DNA from: Novosphingobium panipatense
GTDB lineage: Bacteria > Pseudomonadota > Alphaproteobacteria > Sphingomonadales > Sphingomonadaceae
Direction: 5' to 3'
Length of the DNA: 64,000 bases
Assembly: GCF_002149965.1 (NCBI RefSeq)
Contig: NZ_MSQB01000004.1
Span: 62,001-126,000 of the forward strand
The notes under the pieces were generated by a model. That model was not told the origin of the DNA. It made no database searches and saw only the letters and a list, made by a program, of their open reading frames with translations. The position numbers were made by a program, and so were the translations under genes. This document shows, piece by piece, positions 62,508-64,000 of the stretch (position 1 is its first letter; each line of letters begins with the position of its first letter).

Positions 62508-63857
62508 ATGATCCCGAATGCTTTCGGACGGATTGCCGTGTTTCTACTTTCAGCGTCGCTGGTCGTTCCCGCGCAGGCCCAGGACGTGAAACCCGCGCAA
62601 ACGGAAACCGTGTTTCGAAACGTGCGCGTCTTCGACGGGCATTCGGGCAGGCTTTCCGCTCCAACCAGCGTGACGGTCAAAGGCAATGTCATCGCCGCGA
62701 TCGGACCCGGCTCTTCCACATCCTCCGGCGCCCATGTGATCGACGGCAAGGGACGCACGCTGATGCCGGGCATGATCGATGTCCATGTCCATCTGACTTT
62801 CAGCGCACTGACCGAGCCCCAATTGCTGTCGCCCGATCTCACGCCGCAATCCGCCGAGGTCGCAGCCGCCGTGCAGGCCAAGGCGATGCTGCTGCGCGGG
62901 TTCACCGCCGTGCGGGACATGGGCGGGCCGATCTTCGGGCTCAAGGCGGGGATCGACGCCGGAAAATACCAGGGCCCGCGCATCTGGCCTTCCGGCGCCG
63001 TCATCAGCCAGACTTCCGGCCATGGCGATTTCCGTCTTCCCAGCGAACGATCGCGCCGCTTCTTCGGGAAACCGGCCCGCGCCGAAGAACTCGGCGCGAC
63101 GTTCATTGCCGACGGGCGCGACGAAGTGCTCACCGCAACCCGCGAAAACCTGCGCTTCGGTGCCAGCCAGATCAAGCTCATGGCCGGCGGCGGTTCCTCG
63201 TCCGAATACGATCCGCTGGACGTCACCCAATATCTGCCGGAGGAACTCTCGGCAGCCGTCGCCGCGGCGCAGGACTGGGGAACTTACGTCGCGGTCCACG
63301 CCTATACCCCGCGTGCCGTGCGCCGGGCGCTCGATGCGGGCGTGCAATCCATCGAACACGGCCAGTTGCTGGACGAAGCCACGATCAAGCTCATCGGTGA
63401 GCGCGGCGCCTGGCTTTCCCTCCAGAACCTGCCGCCGCCGCTGCCCGGCGATCCACCGGAACGGCGCGCGAAAAAAATGGAAGTGCGTGAAGGCTCGGAT
63501 CACGCCTGGGCCTGGGCCAAGAAGTACCACCTCAAGCTCGCCTGGGGCACCGATTTCCTGTTCCGGCCGGAAGAGAACCGCGAACAGAATGCCTATATTC
63601 TCAGGCTGAAGCAGTGGTTCGCGCCTGCCGAGATCCTGAAGATGGTCACTTACGACAATGCCCAGCTTCTTGCACTGTCCGGCGAAAGGTCACCCTACAA
63701 GGGCAAGCTCGGCGTCGTCGAGGTCGGCGCACTTGCCGACCTCATCCTGGTCGATGGCGATCCGATCTCCGATATCGACCTCATCGCAGACCCGGAGAAG
63801 AATTTCGTCGCCATCATGAAGGACGGGGTCTTTGTCCGCGATCCGGCGAGCAAATGA
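62508..63857 (+). CDS. exported metal-dependent amidohydrolase
   Basis: The 449-residue protein has a signal peptide (about 1-24, ending AQA) and the amidohydrolase TIM barrel. Metal ligands are seen in MIDVHVHL, the likely carboxylated lysine in ASQIKLMAGGG, then HAYTPRAV, SIEHG and GTDFL. This pattern fits the imidazolonepropionase-like or Xaa-Pro dipeptidase-type group. The substrate is unknown; secreted relatives split dipeptides or amides such as ochratoxin. Confidence 0.88.
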   Translation: MIPNAFGRIAVFLLSASLVVPAQAQDVKPAQTETVFRNVRVFDGHSGRLSAPTSVTVKGNVIAAIGPGSSTSSGAHVIDGKGRTLMPGMIDVHVHLTFSALTEPQLLSPDLTPQSAEVAAAVQAKAMLLRGFTAVRDMGGPIFGLKAGIDAGKYQGPRIWPSGAVISQTSGHGDFRLPSERSRRFFGKPARAEELGATFIADGRDEVLTATRENLRFGASQIKLMAGGGSSSEYDPLDVTQYLPEELSAAVAAAQDWGTYVAVHAYTPRAVRRALDAGVQSIEHGQLLDEATIKLIGERGAWLSLQNLPPPLPGDPPERRAKKMEVREGSDHAWAWAKKYHLKLAWGTDFLFRPEENREQNAYILRLKQWFAPAEILKMVTYDNAQLLALSGERSPYKGKLGVVEVGALADLILVDGDPISDIDLIADPEKNFVAIMKDGVFVRDPASK

Positions 63858-63934
63858 GCGTATTATCGCAGCCGGTGCCTTAAATCGGCCGCAAGGTGTC
63901 ATCATTCCTGGAGCATCTCTCGGGAGGAATTGTC

Positions 63935-64000
63935 ATGCTGTTCCTCAGAATACTTGCAGTCGTGATCGGACTTTCCGGCATCGTCGTCGGCCTGGTGTGG
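63935..64000 (+). CDS. partial CDS, start of a small membrane protein
   Basis: GGGAGGA lies just upstream of an ATG at 63935. The frame reads MLFLRILAVVIGLSGIVVGL and on to the window end, a hydrophobic N-terminal segment or signal. Only 22 codons are visible and the gene is cut by the window end, so no family can be named. Confidence 0.55.
   Translation, partial: MLFLRILAVVIGLSGIVVGLVW

Overview
The window is a GC-rich chromosomal segment of an alphaproteobacterium, most probably of the order Sphingomonadales and close to Novosphingobium. This rests on the gene order trpE-trpG-trpD-trpC-moaC-moeA-lexA-comEC-gltX-gltA, the alphaproteobacterial type of SOS box (GTTC-N7-GTTC) ahead of lexA, a ROSE-type RNA thermometer ahead of an Hsp20 gene, and a ribB gene with a degenerate RibA domain. 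Nearly all genes are ordinary single-copy chromosomal genes. I see no insertion sequence, prophage, CRISPR array or integron. The window cuts off one gene at its right end.

Positions 1-13.9 kb hold two exported or regulatory oddities among housekeeping genes: a PilZ protein, an MFS exporter, cysK coupled to a dienelactone hydrolase, a small exported GNxxx pentapeptide-repeat protein, hisI, a possible small RNA, comF, a methyltransferase, glyQ/glyS split by a REP-like element, two adjacent TraB/GumN proteins, rplY-pth, and a PEP-CTERM protein behind an excellent sigma-54 promoter. From 13.9 to 21.6 kb come a TPR lipoprotein, ychF, a MerR regulator divergent from a glutaredoxin-MauE fusion with a mer-like operator between them, a nucleotide pyrophosphatase/phosphodiesterase, a small lipoprotein and mutL.

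From 21.9 to 27.7 kb lies the rod-shape operon mreB-mreC-mreD-mrdA-rodA, with start and stop codons overlapping from mreC onward, followed by tRNA-Lys(CTT). From 28 to 35.2 kb the minus strand carries a PilZ gene and the TAM system (tamA-tamB, then a small lipoprotein). Then come a YihY protein, a glycerate-kinase-like kinase, an SDR dehydrogenase, a crotonase, HTH-ribB and ribH, tRNA-Arg(CCT), the grxC-nitrilase-DUF1178 cluster, hsp20, an AEC transporter and tpiA-secG-pyrG.

From 48 to 57.3 kb one long plus-strand gene train runs ppiD-trpE-(lipoprotein phosphodiester glycosidase)-trpG-trpD-trpC-moaC-moeA, most members overlapping by 4 nt, and then lexA with its own SOS-controlled promoter. 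comEC faces lexA tail to tail. gltX, gltA and a secreted amidohydrolase close the window.

The most interesting items are the HTH-RibB-degenerate RibA fusion with a 13-bp perfect inverted repeat just ahead of it, the mer-like operator that appears to serve a thiol-redox membrane fusion instead of mercury transport genes, the sigma-54-driven PEP-CTERM protein, the 15-bp tandem array encoding a SWGNI-repeat secreted protein, and a glycosidase lipoprotein locked between trpE and trpG.
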